NCBI GenBank assembly: GCA_903772945.1
Contig: CAICTM010000434.1
Location: 1-64,000, forward strand
Direction: 5' to 3'
Source of the DNA: Seminavis robusta
Lineage: Eukaryota > Bacillariophyta > Bacillariophyceae > Naviculales > Naviculaceae
Length of the DNA stretch: 64,000 nt
The translations under genes were made by a program, and so were the position numbers. The notes under the pieces were generated by a model. The model saw only the letters and a list, made by a program, of their open reading frames with translations, did not search any database and was not told the DNA's origin. Shown here piece after piece: positions 53,900 through 64,000 of this stretch; position 1 is the first letter of the stretch; each line of letters begins with the position of its first letter.

Positions 53900-54887
53900 C
53901 CTACTGTACGGTATCTACTCCTCATGCTGGTACTTATTACCTATTACCGGTACGGTATGTGGTTATGTTTCATAAGAATAGATTGCTTTGCTTGCTTCTT
54001 AGATTAATTCTTGCGCTGCTTGCTAGCCAGTGCTAACGGTACCCTTCCAATGTGCAGGTAAATTCGCTACTGGCCAGGAACTAGCTACCCGTAGCTTCGA
54101 CTTTCTATGGACATTGGACGACCACATTTCTTGGTGCGAGCTAGCAACAGAAGATAACCGAAGCAGGATAGCGAGAAACCTTCTTCAAGTTTCACTGCAC
54201 CTTACCGGTATGACATTTTGCCCCTGCGGCTTGGCTGCTCAGTTGACACCTGCTGAATGCTACGTGAGCCATATTTCGTGCGAGGGATCTTCCCTGTGTT
54301 ACATCACATGACAACTAAGGGGAAGCTAGAAAGGACAGACATCGCACAGAACCTTCACAAACTGGATAGAAAAAAAAATGAGGGTGGCCCCGCAAGCTCG
54401 TCCGCTCCCGGACATACTTGCCGTGAAGGCTGAAACTTATAGCTTCTGCTTTTATGGGAAGGACCCGTCAACCAGAGCGTTCCTGTTTACTAGCCGGACT
54501 GACCCAGCCAATGTGATAGTCTAGTCAAGGCCCAACCACGCGGAAAACAACCTTCACCCTGGCTGGCACCGGTAGTCACACTTGCAATCTTGTAACTTGC
54601 AATGATACCAAGCGGTACCGTACCGGTACACAACGATAATGAGAACGCAGACAAGGATTTAGAGTGACAGTCCTGCGAACCACTCCCACACCACGCGTTC
54701 GCCGAGTACCAGGTACAGAGGACCGCACCGCAACAGCCAGTCACGACGGCCTCGGTGTTGGTTTTCGCCACACCAGGTAGCAACTCAACCAGCTCCAGAG
54801 GAAGGCCCGTTTCAGAACAAGAATCCTTTCCACATCTCACAATTCAGCAACAGCAGCCGCAAAAAGAAACAAACAAGAAAACAAAAG
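53900..54887. other. Intergenic region, no supported gene
   Basis: 988 bp upstream of elongase 1. ACCGTACCGGTAC tract near 54615. The 116-codon minus-strand frame at 54490-54840 has no family features and is regarded as chance. Confidence 0.5.
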
Positions 54888-55942
54888 ATGTCGTGGTACC
54901 CAACCGAAGCAACTGGCGTTTGCCTCAAGCAATCTCTTCGAAACAATGCTACGTACGAGGATTTCACCTGTGTGTACCCTACCCTTGGGAAGACCTATTT
55001 TGACTGGGAGTTTCCATCTCATGGTGCTGCCAATGTGCTAACCTTCATGGAAAACAACAACTGGCTCCCAATTTTGACTGTGGCTTTGTATGCACTTGCA
55101 ATCTTTGCTGGCCAGAAATACATGGCCAACCAACCTGCCTGGGACTGGCGATACAGGCTGGCCGCTTGGAACCTTTTCTTGGCAGTCTTTTCTGCTGCTG
55201 GATTCTTCCGCATGGCACCACACCTGCTTCACAATCTATGGCACTATGATTTCAAGACCAACGTATGCACTGATGGGTTAACACTTGCTGGATTTGGACC
55301 AACAGCATACTGGGGTTTGATCTTTGCTTGGAGCAAGTTTTTCGAGCTCTTCGATACCTTTTTCATTGTTGTTCGCAAGAAGAAGTTGATGTTTCTTCAC
55401 TGGTACCATCACATCACTGTCTTGCTCTGCTGCTGGCATACCGTTGTTAGCAAAACACCAGCTGGTTTCATTTTCTCTGTTGTCAACTATGGTGTGCACA
55501 TGGTGATGTACGTCAATGAATCCCTTTTGTCATCTGTGCCTCCCAAGTTTTGAAATCTCAACACTTTTGTTCTCCAATCTTTTCTTTGTATTAGGTACTT
55601 CTACTACTTTCTTATGGCAATCAGGTGCAAGCCCAAGTGGTTCAACCCTCAGGTAAGCGTGCGGGCCGGGCCGAAAAACCATCCAGTTGGACATCCAGTT
55701 TTCATCTAACTGACATTTTCTGGTCTATTTGTTAGGTTATCACCGTTGCCCAAATCCTTCAGATGGTTGTTGGAGTCAGCGTTTGTGTTCGGGCTTACTC
55801 CTGGGCCAGTGAAGATGGATGCCACGCTAGTGCAACCAACATCAAGGGTACTTTGCTGATGTACGCCAGCTATTTGTATCTTTTCTGTGAGTTCTTTTTC
55901 AAGCGCTACATGATCACGACCAAGCGAACAAAGACAGCCTAG
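54888..55942 (+). CDS. ELO-family fatty acid elongase 1 (ELOVL6-like)
   Basis: Three exons: 54888-55507, 55595-55652 and 55736-55942, introns of 87 and 83 nt (phases 2 and 0); 294 aa. ELO enzymes condense malonyl-CoA with acyl-CoA in the ER. Seen: WSKFFELFDTFFIVVRKKK, the histidine box LHWYHHITVLL, NYGVHMVMYFYYF (rebuilt by splicing at the first intron), and KPKWFNPQ|VITVAQILQMVVG across the second. About seven membrane segments; the C-terminus is basic (KRTKTA), which fits ER retention. The HWYHHITVLL form is that of the ELOVL3/6 branch, which prefers saturated and monounsaturated acyl chains, so a C14-C18 substrate is inferred. A 58-nt second exon is unusually small. Tail-to-tail with elongase 2. 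Confidence 0.88.
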
Positions 55943-56777
55943 AAAGGGCAAGAGAGTGCGCGACAACAGTCAATCTTCCACCAGCGGATGGCCTTGAATG
56001 GTAGCGGACCAACCCTGTTACAATACGAGTCAGTAGTGAATCACAAAGAGTAGAAAAAGCAACTTTTAAACCATGCATTCAGTTCAACAGCCAGTGTATG
56101 TAGGTATCACTAGCTCAGGAGGACGTCGCCGCACCAAGTGATTGTCAAGAAGCTGATCAGCTGGCTGGCTTGAAATCCGCCTTGCTATGGCAGTAGTGTC
56201 AAGTGTGCTTTACCGGTGCCACCACATGGTCGGTACGTACAAGAATCTTTTTGGTCAGCACGTGCCGGTAATCCTCCAGGCCCGCCGTACCAGTTTTGGT
56301 CGGCACGATTGGTACCATCTTCTGGCTACTGGCTAGCCAATAGTACTGTAGACGCACGGCTCATGTTCCCTTCCTGCTCCTCGAGAAGAGGGGAACGGTG
56401 CGTTGGTCGAATCTTTCCTGTTCCTTCCTCCAGTATTTTCTCAAGAAGCCTTATCAGCCTTTGACGCGCAATAGAGGTAATGAGGAAGCGCACTCCCAAC
56501 GCCCTTCACTCAGCAGCCAGCCAACAGCGAATTAGGTTCTTACATGTACGGAAATGTATTCTTATGCAGATTTATTCTCACGTTTGATGACTACAGATAC
56601 AAACTGTTCCTTTTCTCCGCTCTTTCCAAACGACAAAGTTTTCGTTGTACAGCTAGCCCCATCGACATGCATCACAAACAATGATGACGTGAGCACGGAT
56701 CCTATGAGATGATTGTTGAGTTCATCATTCCATGGAGGCTTTGATGATTGATTTGGCATTATCAGTCTTCAGTTCGA
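55943..56777. other. Intergenic region between convergent elongase genes
   Basis: 835 bp with the 3' ends of the two elongase genes. No gene seen; a 65-codon minus-strand frame at 56562-56759 has no family features. Confidence 0.5.
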
Positions 56778-57815
56778 CTAGGAGCTCTTCACTTTCTTGC
56801 CAACGAGGTATCGGTTAACAAAGAATTGCATGAAAAGGGCAAGATAGCTGGCATACATGACCAAACCGGCAACGATAACCCTCTTGTCTACAAATGATCC
56901 ACGGTGTTTGGCCAGGTGCCAAGATTGTGTGCACACCCTGACACCCACAACCATTTGCAAAATCTGTACCACAGTGATGATCTGAACAAAACGTTGCGTC
57001 AGTCGATGTCTAAAGTTACAGAACAGACAACAGGAAACCAACACAGTACTCACCTGGGGATTGAACCACTTGGGTTTTCTCTTGACGGCCATCAAGTAGT
57101 AGTAAAAATACATGATGCTGTGAACACCATAGTTGACAACGCAAAAGATAAGACCCATTGGTTGGTATGTGACCCAGCTGTGCCAGCAGAACAGAAGGAC
57201 TGTAATGTGGTGGTACCAATGCAAGAAAAGCAGCTTCTTCTTGTGGACCACAATGAACATGGTATCAATGAGTTCCACAAACTTGCTGAGAATAAAGGCA
57301 AAGACCCAGAGGCAGCTGCTTCCTTGCCCTACAGCGCTTAAAGGGTAAGAGTCAAGGGTGTTTTCCCAACCATAGTGATAAAGATTGTGGGCCAGCTGCG
57401 GGGCAGTTCGGGTAAATCCCGCAAAGGAGAAAATTGCCAATCCCAGGTTCCAAGCTGCCAAAGCTTTCCGCCAGTTCAAGGGAGGTCTGTTGGCAAAGTA
57501 TTTCTGCCCCAAAACAATAGCCAGCCCATAGAGGACACATGTAACGTAAGGCACCCAAGGATTGTGTCTCATGAAATCCCAAATCTGTTCATGAAGCTCT
57601 GTCATGCCTCTCTTTTCCCATTCAAAGTATGTCATTCCATAAGTTGGATAAAGGCATGAAAGCTCTTCATATGGTGCACTCGCTTTCTGTCCAACACGAA
57701 GACACTCTCCAGCCTCATCCACCGGGTACCAAACCATCTTGATGTTGGCGTGGAGGCCGGTGTTCGCCAAGGTGCTGTTGACATCACTGAATAAGGATTC
57801 CATCATCGTAGCCAT
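56778..57815 (-). CDS. ELO-family fatty acid elongase 2 (ELOVL6-like)
   Basis: Two exons on the minus strand, 57815-57054 and 56981-56778, with a 72-nt intron (GTGAGT...TTCAG, phase 0); 321 aa. Seen: AFILSKFVELIDTMFIVVHKKK, the histidine box LHWYHHITVLLFC, NYGVHSIMYFYYYLMAV, and KPKWFNPQ|IITVVQILQMVVG across the intron, in the same place as the last intron of elongase 1. The intron is a multiple of three and has no stop codon, so the unspliced frame also reads through as 345 residues; alignment with elongase 1 shows that it must be removed for the normal protein. The C-terminus KKVKSS is basic, as expected for an ER enzyme. The N-terminus is about 26 residues longer than in elongase 1 (an internal ATG fits MVWYPVDEAGECL). 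Confidence 0.88.
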   Translation of the reverse strand: MATMMESLFSDVNSTLANTGLHANIKMVWYPVDEAGECLRVGQKASAPYEELSCLYPTYGMTYFEWEKRGMTELHEQIWDFMRHNPWVPYVTCVLYGLAIVLGQKYFANRPPLNWRKALAAWNLGLAIFSFAGFTRTAPQLAHNLYHYGWENTLDSYPLSAVGQGSSCLWVFAFILSKFVELIDTMFIVVHKKKLLFLHWYHHITVLLFCWHSWVTYQPMGLIFCVVNYGVHSIMYFYYYLMAVKRKPKWFNPQVSTVLVSCCLFCNFRHRLTQRFVQIITVVQILQMVVGVRVCTQSWHLAKHRGSFVDKRVIVAGLVMYASYLALFMQFFVNRYLVGKKVKSS

Positions 57816-59225
57816 GTTGCCCGTTGCTTGTTCAGAAGATCAGCGACAAATAAATGAGCCGTCCCTGGGACTATCAATTTACTGAGATGGCCTCCACCAC
57901 TTGTGGAAGAAGCCTTGGATATGGATTTTGGATCGTGATGCCTTGTTGTTTGTTGGGCTTGATGTCTTCCGTACAACAACAGGGGGTGTCTTCATCGTCA
58001 CCAGTCCCAACCAAAGTTTGAGTGTCCTCTGTGCAACTTTGGGTCTGCGAACACCAACCGATTCCTCTTTTTTCAACAGTCGTGCATGATGAAGTCTGTT
58101 CAAGTCTGCGAGCGTAAAGTAAGAAGCGGTATGTACTGTGACCATGGTACCAGTCTAAATGTACCGGTACCAGTACTCAGTGGTACAGGACCGTACTAGT
58201 ACGGTACTACATTTTGGTACTACGGTATGTAGCGGTAGCAGGTGGTACGGGCGGTACCGGTACGTGTATTTCAGGGGAAAAAATCTTTCCGGCTCGCTGG
58301 CTTGCTACGGTCAGGTACAATGTACAGTGACTGTACCTTCCCAGACGCTTCCAAGGCCGCTTCTGTGCATGGTCCCAGTACGGATACCGTAGACACCAGT
58401 CTGCTTGGCGGCGTCTTCCTGCTTTGAGCCTTGGTCCAATCGTAAACTCACTTTATCATGCATCAAGCAAGATAACCCATGCATGTCACATCCTTACTGT
58501 TTCTTTCGTGGTTGCTCCTACGGTATGTCTCCGCCCGATTGAGCATTGCCCTGGTCGAGCAGCTAGCTACAATGCGCCTTGGCGGTTTCCATGTTCCTGC
58601 TTCTGGTGGGACTATGAGCTCCCGGCATTGGGACTATCCTGGTGCCCCGGATCTCTATCGCCGTTCTTTGACCTCTGGTCCATTCGCCTTTCCCTGACCC
58701 TCCTTGTTCCGCCCTCATTAGACTTTCCTTTTTCTCCTCCGATCCTCGGTTGCTGGCCTGCTCAGCCTTGTTGAGTCGAGTCTCTGGCTCAGTTGAGTTG
58801 GTACGACCATGCTGCATTCCATTGAATCAGAAAGGGTACCGGTACCGGCACCATTTCATAGCTAGCTAGAAAGATTGTGTTTTGAAAGGAGTGCTGCTCG
58901 CTCCGTGTTGACATTTTAAATCTAGGTGATCTAAACCACGGAAAAGTTACTACAAAGTCCATCAAACAGATGTGTGCATATTCAAAGTAGTGGAGATGAC
59001 AGGAGATGTTGAATACAGTATGCTCGTAATGCCCTATTTTGGGTTCCCTTGCTTTTGTCTCGAGTAGCTACGATCCTTGCACTTCGCCGTACCACGCTCT
59101 TCATCCAGACAGCAAGTGAAAGTGTATGATATAGCTATAGGTGCTGTTTAATTAAAAGGTGGAAGTGCGGAAGACATGAACGTTAAACTGGACCAGCCAG
59201 CTCTTCATGCATTTAGCGTGCTTGC
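57816..59225. other. Intergenic region, no supported gene
   Basis: About 1.4 kb. TACCGGTACC tracts near 58162, 58253 and 58838. Several short overlapping frames without family features. It should hold the promoter of elongase 2 and the 3' end of the KAS I gene. Confidence 0.5.
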
Positions 59226-60933
59226 TTATTCTTCGTACTTGTCAAAGACCAAAGCACAGTTTGTTCCTCCGAATCCAAAACTGTTGGACATGGCACGCTT
59301 GAATGATCCATCCTTTCTCTCTGTGAGGATGTTCATTCCTTCTGCCTCGTCAACAAGGTCATTGATGTTGGCAGATTCAGCCATGAAATCGTTTTCCATC
59401 ATCAAAATCGTGTAGATGGTCTCGTGGACTCCAGCAGCTCCCAAAGCGTGTCCGCTCAAGGACTTGGTGGATCCAACATTGGGTTGGTATCCCTTCTCAG
59501 TGAACAAGGTTTTGATGGCTCCAAGTTCCATGACATCACCGACAGGTGTGGAAGTTCCGTGAGTATTGATGTATTCAATGGGCTTTTCTCCGGCGTTGCG
59601 CTCGGCTTCAGAAATGGCCAATTGCATGCAACGTTGTCCACCAACACCCGATGGGGCAACCATGTCGTATCCGTCAGAGTTAGCACCGTATCCAACCAAT
59701 TCAGCATAGATTTTGGCACCACGGGCCTTGGCGTGTTCAAGTTCTTCCAAGACAACAACACCACCGCCTCCAGCAATGACGAATCCATCACGGGTCTTGT
59801 CGAAGGCCCTGGATGCAGTCTTGGGAGAATCATTGTAGGAGGTGGAAAGTGCCCCCATACAGTCAAACATACTTGTGAATTGCCAGTTGACGTTCTCACC
59901 TATAAACAGTAATGCATTGTCCTGTCAGCAAATCATAGGCGTATCGAAGTAGAATCATTTCACTTTATCAAAAGCCAACCACCAGTGGTACATTTCATTC
60001 CAAACGAGAAAATTCACTTACCGGCTCCACAAAAGGCAATATCACTCTTTCCAAGCTGGATTTGTTCCATACCAGTTCCAATGCAGTGGGCACCAGTACT
60101 GCATGCACTGGAGATGGAATAACTAGCTCCCTGAACCTTGAAGGCAGTGGCCAAAACAGCACTGCATGTGGATCCCATGGATCGTGTGACTCGGAAAGGT
60201 CCAACCTTGTTCTTCCATCGCTTACCTCCTGATTGGACGGCATCTACAGTTTCCACAATGTCGGGGATGGATGTACCTCCCTGTCCAATAATGGCAGCCA
60301 CGCGTGGATTTTCTTGGTATTCCTCCGGCTTGAGTCCAGAATCCTGAATGGCACGGTCCATGGCAATGTAGGCGTATTTAGCATTGGTTCCCATGAATCG
60401 AAGTGCTGTTTTGGGGACTAGTTCCTTAAAGTCGGCATCATCAAGATCGGGTTTTCCAAACACTTGACTGCGGATGCCAAGCTCGGCAAATTCGTCGGCG
60501 AAAGAGATACCTGGCTCACATTCCTTCAATGACTTGGTCACATCTTCCAAGGTGTTTCCAAGACAAGAGACAATTCCCATTCCAGTGACGACCACACGAC
60601 GAAGTCCGGTAGCTGTCATGCAAAGCTCAGTTGATGCCCTTTGTGGTGTTTGTGGGACTGTAAAGCCAATAGAAAAAGTGCGGATAATAATGCCAAGCAA
60701 AAAAAATATTAAAAATTAAAAAAGTGTGAGACACATGGATACCCATGGGTATCATCGCCCAATATACAATCAAGGAGGTGGTGCACCCCTCCAATCAATG
60801 GTGCTGCCTACGAACCTTGAGAGTTGACAGCGAATTTACTGCCTCCAACAAAGCTGCTGCCTGTAGCAGGGGTTGTAAAGGCACTAGCCAAAGGCGATGC
60901 AAGCACCAAGAGAAGAGCACTGTTGCGGAACAT
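59226..60933 (-). CDS. fabB: Plastid 3-oxoacyl-ACP synthase I/II (FabB/FabF-type)
   Basis: Three exons on the minus strand: 60933-60816, 60657-60022 and 59899-59226, with introns of 158 and 122 nt, both phase 1; 475 aa. It extends acyl-ACP chains with malonyl-ACP in plastid fatty acid synthesis. Seen: exon 1 is a bipartite plastid targeting sequence ([22 protein letters not shown], signal plus ASAF motif). The mature enzyme starts [19 protein letters not shown]. Catalytic residues are the Cys in [12 protein letters not shown], the His in [11 protein letters not shown], the Lys in GSTKSLSG and the His in SGHALGAAG; the tail is [16 protein letters not shown]. The body resembles bacterial FabB ([20 protein letters not shown]). 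Divergent from the KAS III gene, with 906 bp between. Confidence 0.92.
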
Positions 60934-61839
60934 TTTGTTGGTTGTCTGGAGAATAAAATCTAATCTATGATAATGTGATTGCCCAAGGTTAAAATATGAC
61001 ACAAGCTACGCAAGAAATCTCTTTGCTTCGCTTTCCATCAAACTTTCGACTTTGAGCTAACTAAGGAGCCTGCTGCCGACGTCGGGATGATGTCGCGATA
61101 AAAGGTCGACGAAAAGGGGGGTTGTCTTGGTTTTTGGGAGACGAGAGGGCTTCAAGGAGATGGCGATCTTTGTAGTCAGAAGCCCTATTAGCATCCAGTG
61201 TATTTCCGTAGTGACCTAGCTAATGATTAGAAAATTGGGGGTAGCTCAGCTGACGATCTGGATTCTACACGTCATTGAAATGATCTACGTAGCCGCCTAC
61301 AGGGTTGCTGGTATGGTACGTGTTTCTAGCCGGTGGGAGACTTCTCATGTGGAAAAAGTATCTTTCGTGATCTTTTTGGCCAGCGCTTCACTTCTCTGAT
61401 TGGCTGGATTCATCCGCCATTCCATTCAGTCGTAGGTCAGCCCATCAGGTGCCATCATCGGCCTTTTAGAGGCTTCAGTTTGGTTTCTTGGCCCTGGTTG
61501 CACTTGGATTGATTGACGTCCCGCTCCATCAGTCGTCGCCCTCTCCCTGCGTTTGTGCTGTCACCTGCAAAAGTCCCGAAATTTGGGCTTTTGGCAGACA
61601 CATCGTGCTTGGCCGGGACGTCCTCGATTTGATTGAATCATTGAATCCATCCATCATTAGCATATATATTTATTTGCAGAACCATCCAACCAACCAACCA
61701 ACCAACCAACTAAAAGACAGCCGGAAGCAGTGCACCAAAGTTCTGCATCTCTCCTGTCAGTGCATTATCCTCATTTTTGTCTGGTCGGAGGCAATCTGTA
61801 TTCATTTTCCATTATTTATACTCCTGAAGCAGCGCCAAG
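60934..61839. promoter_or_regulatory. Shared upstream region of KAS I and KAS III genes
   Basis: 906 bp between the divergent start codons of two fatty acid synthesis genes, so it should carry both promoters and may allow joint control. A TATA-like CATATATATTTAT lies near 61660-61672 and a CCAA tetranucleotide array at 61684-61710, about 130-180 bp before the KAS III start. A GGGAGACGAG motif occurs near 61137. No promoter element is proven. Confidence 0.4.
61684..61710. repeat. CCAA tetranucleotide repeat
   Basis: Six or so CCAA units in the leader or promoter of the KAS III gene. Confidence 0.75.
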
Positions 61840-63075
61840 ATGAAAACATTCTGTCACTGGTCCCTCTGCTCCCTTGCCTTTTTGGTAGGCAGCGTTTCTG
61901 CCTTTGCCCCCCAAAACAGCAAGGCGCCGGTCTCTACTACAACACAACTGGGAGCCTCAGCTGGAGCCCTTGGGTGCCGCCCCATTGGAATTGGCTCTGC
62001 AGCCCCCAAGCATGTTGTCACGAATGTTGACCTAGAAAAGGTTGTGGAAACATCAGATGAGTGGATTCGAACACGGACAGGTATTTCCAAGCGCCATCTT
62101 TTGCTAGATGGAGAGGATCTTCGAAGTTTGGGTGCCGAGGCAGCCAAAAATGCCATTGACATGGCGGGAATTAAAGTAGAGGATATAGATCTGGTAATTG
62201 TTGCCACTTCCTCAGCAGATGACATGTTTGGAGATGCCCCATCCATTGCCCAGGAAATTGGATGTGGTACCAACACTGTGGCATTCGATTTGACAGCTGC
62301 CTGCTCTGGATTCCTGTTTTCCACGGTCACGGCAGGAAAATTCTTGTCAGGAGGTGGATTCAAGAATGCTGTGGTCATTGGGGCCGATGCTCTGTCTCGA
62401 TGGGTGGACTGGGATGACAGGAATACCTGCATTTTGTTTGGAGATGGAGCTGGTGCTATGGTCCTTACCACTGATGAAGATTCCCCTGGAATTTTGGGTT
62501 ATGCTGCCCATTCCAATGGAGGGGGATACCAGGATCTGAAGCTAGGGTACGTCCTAAACGGTTTCTTTGTTGCTTCCATTTTGAAAAAGTGAGAGACGAA
62601 CGAAATGTGCTCAAATCTATTTGCTCTCAATTGTGTTCGTACAACTAATGACACAAGATATGAGGGATCTCCACGTCACGTAGCCACCCCAGGAGAAGGA
62701 ACCACGGTCAGCAGTGGTTCTTTTGGGAAAATCGGCATGAACGGAAAAGAAGTGTACAAATTTGCCACTCGAGAAGTCCCCGCGGTCCTCCAAGAGGCTC
62801 TGGATTCAGCAGGCATGACAATTGACGATGTTGATCACCTGCTCCTTCATCAGGCCAACATTCGAATCATGGAAACTGTGGCAAAGCGACTTGGCATTTC
62901 AATGGACAAGGTTATTGCCAATCTGGACGAGTATGGAAACACAAGTGCCGCCTCTATCCCATTGGCGTTCGATGAAGCAGTAAGATCAGGCAGAGTTAAG
63001 AACGGCGATGTCGTTGCATGCGCCGGATTCGGTGCTGGTCTCTCCTGGGGAGCAGCAATCTTCAAGTGGAACTAG
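61840..63075 (+). CDS. fabH: Plastid 3-oxoacyl-ACP synthase III (FabH)
   Basis: Two exons, 61840-62546 and 62658-63075, with a 111-nt intron (GTACGT...CAAG, phase 2); 374 aa. KAS III condenses acetyl-CoA with malonyl-ACP, the first step of plastid fatty acid synthesis. Seen: a signal peptide and the canonical plastid motif VSAFAPQN at residue 20; GIGSAAPKHVVTN; TSDEWIRTRTGISKRH; the active-site Cys in DLTAACSGFLFS; and, after splicing (LKLG|YEGSP), the His in LLHQANIRI, the Asn in YGNTSAAS and the ending CAGFGAGLSWGAAIF. All three catalytic residues are present. The first exon frame would otherwise stop after about 15 intron codons, confirming the splice. Divergent partner of the KAS I gene. 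Confidence 0.93.
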
Positions 63076-64000
63076 CTTTCTGGCCAAGAAGGCGAGCAAT
63101 TTCAAGCTCTCACTCCTCGCTAATTCCGTCCGTACAGACTAAATTGCGCGCTAGTAGACTTCATCTATTCACATGTACAAATAAACGGCTTCTGGTTCAG
63201 TTCTACTAGAGCGAAAGGTTTCACATACCGTTACATCGTGCCACTCCAGGAGAACACGAGAACACTGCCACCTTTTGAAACTATTCATGCGGTGACCATA
63301 TCAATGGAACTGTACACCGGGACAGCGAGTTGTTGTACTGGTATCCACACCTTGTGAAGAAGCGACATTAGAGAGTTGCTGGATTCTAAGGGTCTGAGGT
63401 CGATGGTGGTGGCTCACTTGGAAGCCCTGATCGTCAACTCTGTCCGTTCGTGGCACTTCGACGACGGCATTTGAAAAGATATCGGAGTGACTTGCGGCTT
63501 GAACGTTGATTGCTACAGCTTATGATGCATGCATTTACTTGATTGAATTCGTCACTATCACGGTCCTGGCATCTTCATCTTCTAAAACGCTGCGTGCCAC
63601 ACAGTCCTGGCTTGTACCATGGTACCAACGGGCATGCGAAAAGGATGGCAAGAAAAATGGCCACGGACCGTGCACAAAATGTTTGGACCTATCTCTCGCA
63701 ACCTCAAATTGAACCTGTACAATGTACCGGTACCAGGTACGTAAATAATGTACCAAAGATCGCCGAAACGTGGAAACACCAGGTAGCTGTGGTAACACCT
63801 ACGTTCATTTTCAAGGTAAATTTTCTTTTACCGCATCTACTAGACTATCTCTTGGAAGCAGCGAAGCGAACTCCAACAAGGAATAAAAGGAAGAAGCTGA
63901 CACTTTTTCTTTTTTCTTGCTCGAAGTAGCTACCGGTACATGTGCATGTATTGCATCTCTTAGTTTTTATCAATTGCAGCAACATTACCAATCAACAGAC
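63076..64000. other. Intergenic region to the window end
   Basis: About 925 bp after the KAS III gene. TACCGGTACC tracts near 63726 and 63932. The 128-codon frame at 63543-63929 overlaps frames on the other strand and has no family features. Confidence 0.5.

Noticed and set aside
1-64000. tRNA or rRNA genes
   Set aside because: I looked for B-box-like GGTTCGANTCC with a matching A box and for conserved rRNA blocks and saw none; a tRNAscan or Infernal run would settle it.

Overview
The window is nuclear DNA of a photosynthetic stramenopile, most likely a pennate diatom. Supporting signs are short GT-AG introns (about 70-160 nt), signal peptides followed by the diatom plastid motif (ASAF-type: VSAFAP in the KAS III gene, ASAFTT in the KAS I gene), a DUF6824 regulator of the kind common in diatoms, multi-exon SWEET and ELO genes, and plastid-targeted bacterial-type fatty acid synthesis enzymes. 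The species cannot be fixed from the sequence alone.

Layout. 1-10 kb: a DUF501 protein, a very large fusion gene (zinc finger + TruA/PUS1-like domain + 2OG-Fe(II) oxygenase + FkbM methyltransferase), a YbaK/ProX-type deacylase, an LRR protein, a secreted or plastid double ABM-domain protein and a small unknown protein. 10-19 kb: an IphP-type phosphatase, an ankyrin-RING-retropepsin-MYND protein, xylose isomerase, a decayed copy of the receptor-like gene described next, and a small disordered protein. 19.8-23.3 kb: a three-exon gene for a single-pass membrane protein with two bacterial family-3 solute-binding domains. 24-36 kb: an mTERF protein, small unknowns, a five-exon CPA2-type cation/proton antiporter, a sodium:solute symporter and a DUF6824 regulator. 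36-47 kb: long gene-poor stretches, a mitochondrial cyclophilin-like gene with a possible frameshift, a cysteine-containing unknown, an LRR membrane protein, and two unusual repeat elements (44.8-45.2 kb and 46.15-46.5 kb). 47-54 kb: two SWEET sugar transporters flanking an IGHMBP2-type helicase. 54.9-63.1 kb: two ELO elongases facing tail to tail, then divergent KAS I and KAS III genes.

How genes may work together. The right end looks like a neighbourhood for fatty acid chain building: KAS III starts and KAS I extends chains in the plastid, and the two ELOVL6-like enzymes would elongate the products in the ER. The SWEET pair, xylose isomerase, SSS symporter, antiporter and solute-binding receptor are all concerned with nutrient uptake or sensing, but nothing in the sequence ties them into one pathway.

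The most notable items are the four-part fusion gene at 2.1-5.6 kb, the tandem bacterial-type solute-binding receptor with its pseudogene copy, and the GGAGACG repeat element with perfect 15-bp inverted ends. Exon structures were worked out by hand from reading frames, splice consensus and protein-family continuity; transcript data were not available.
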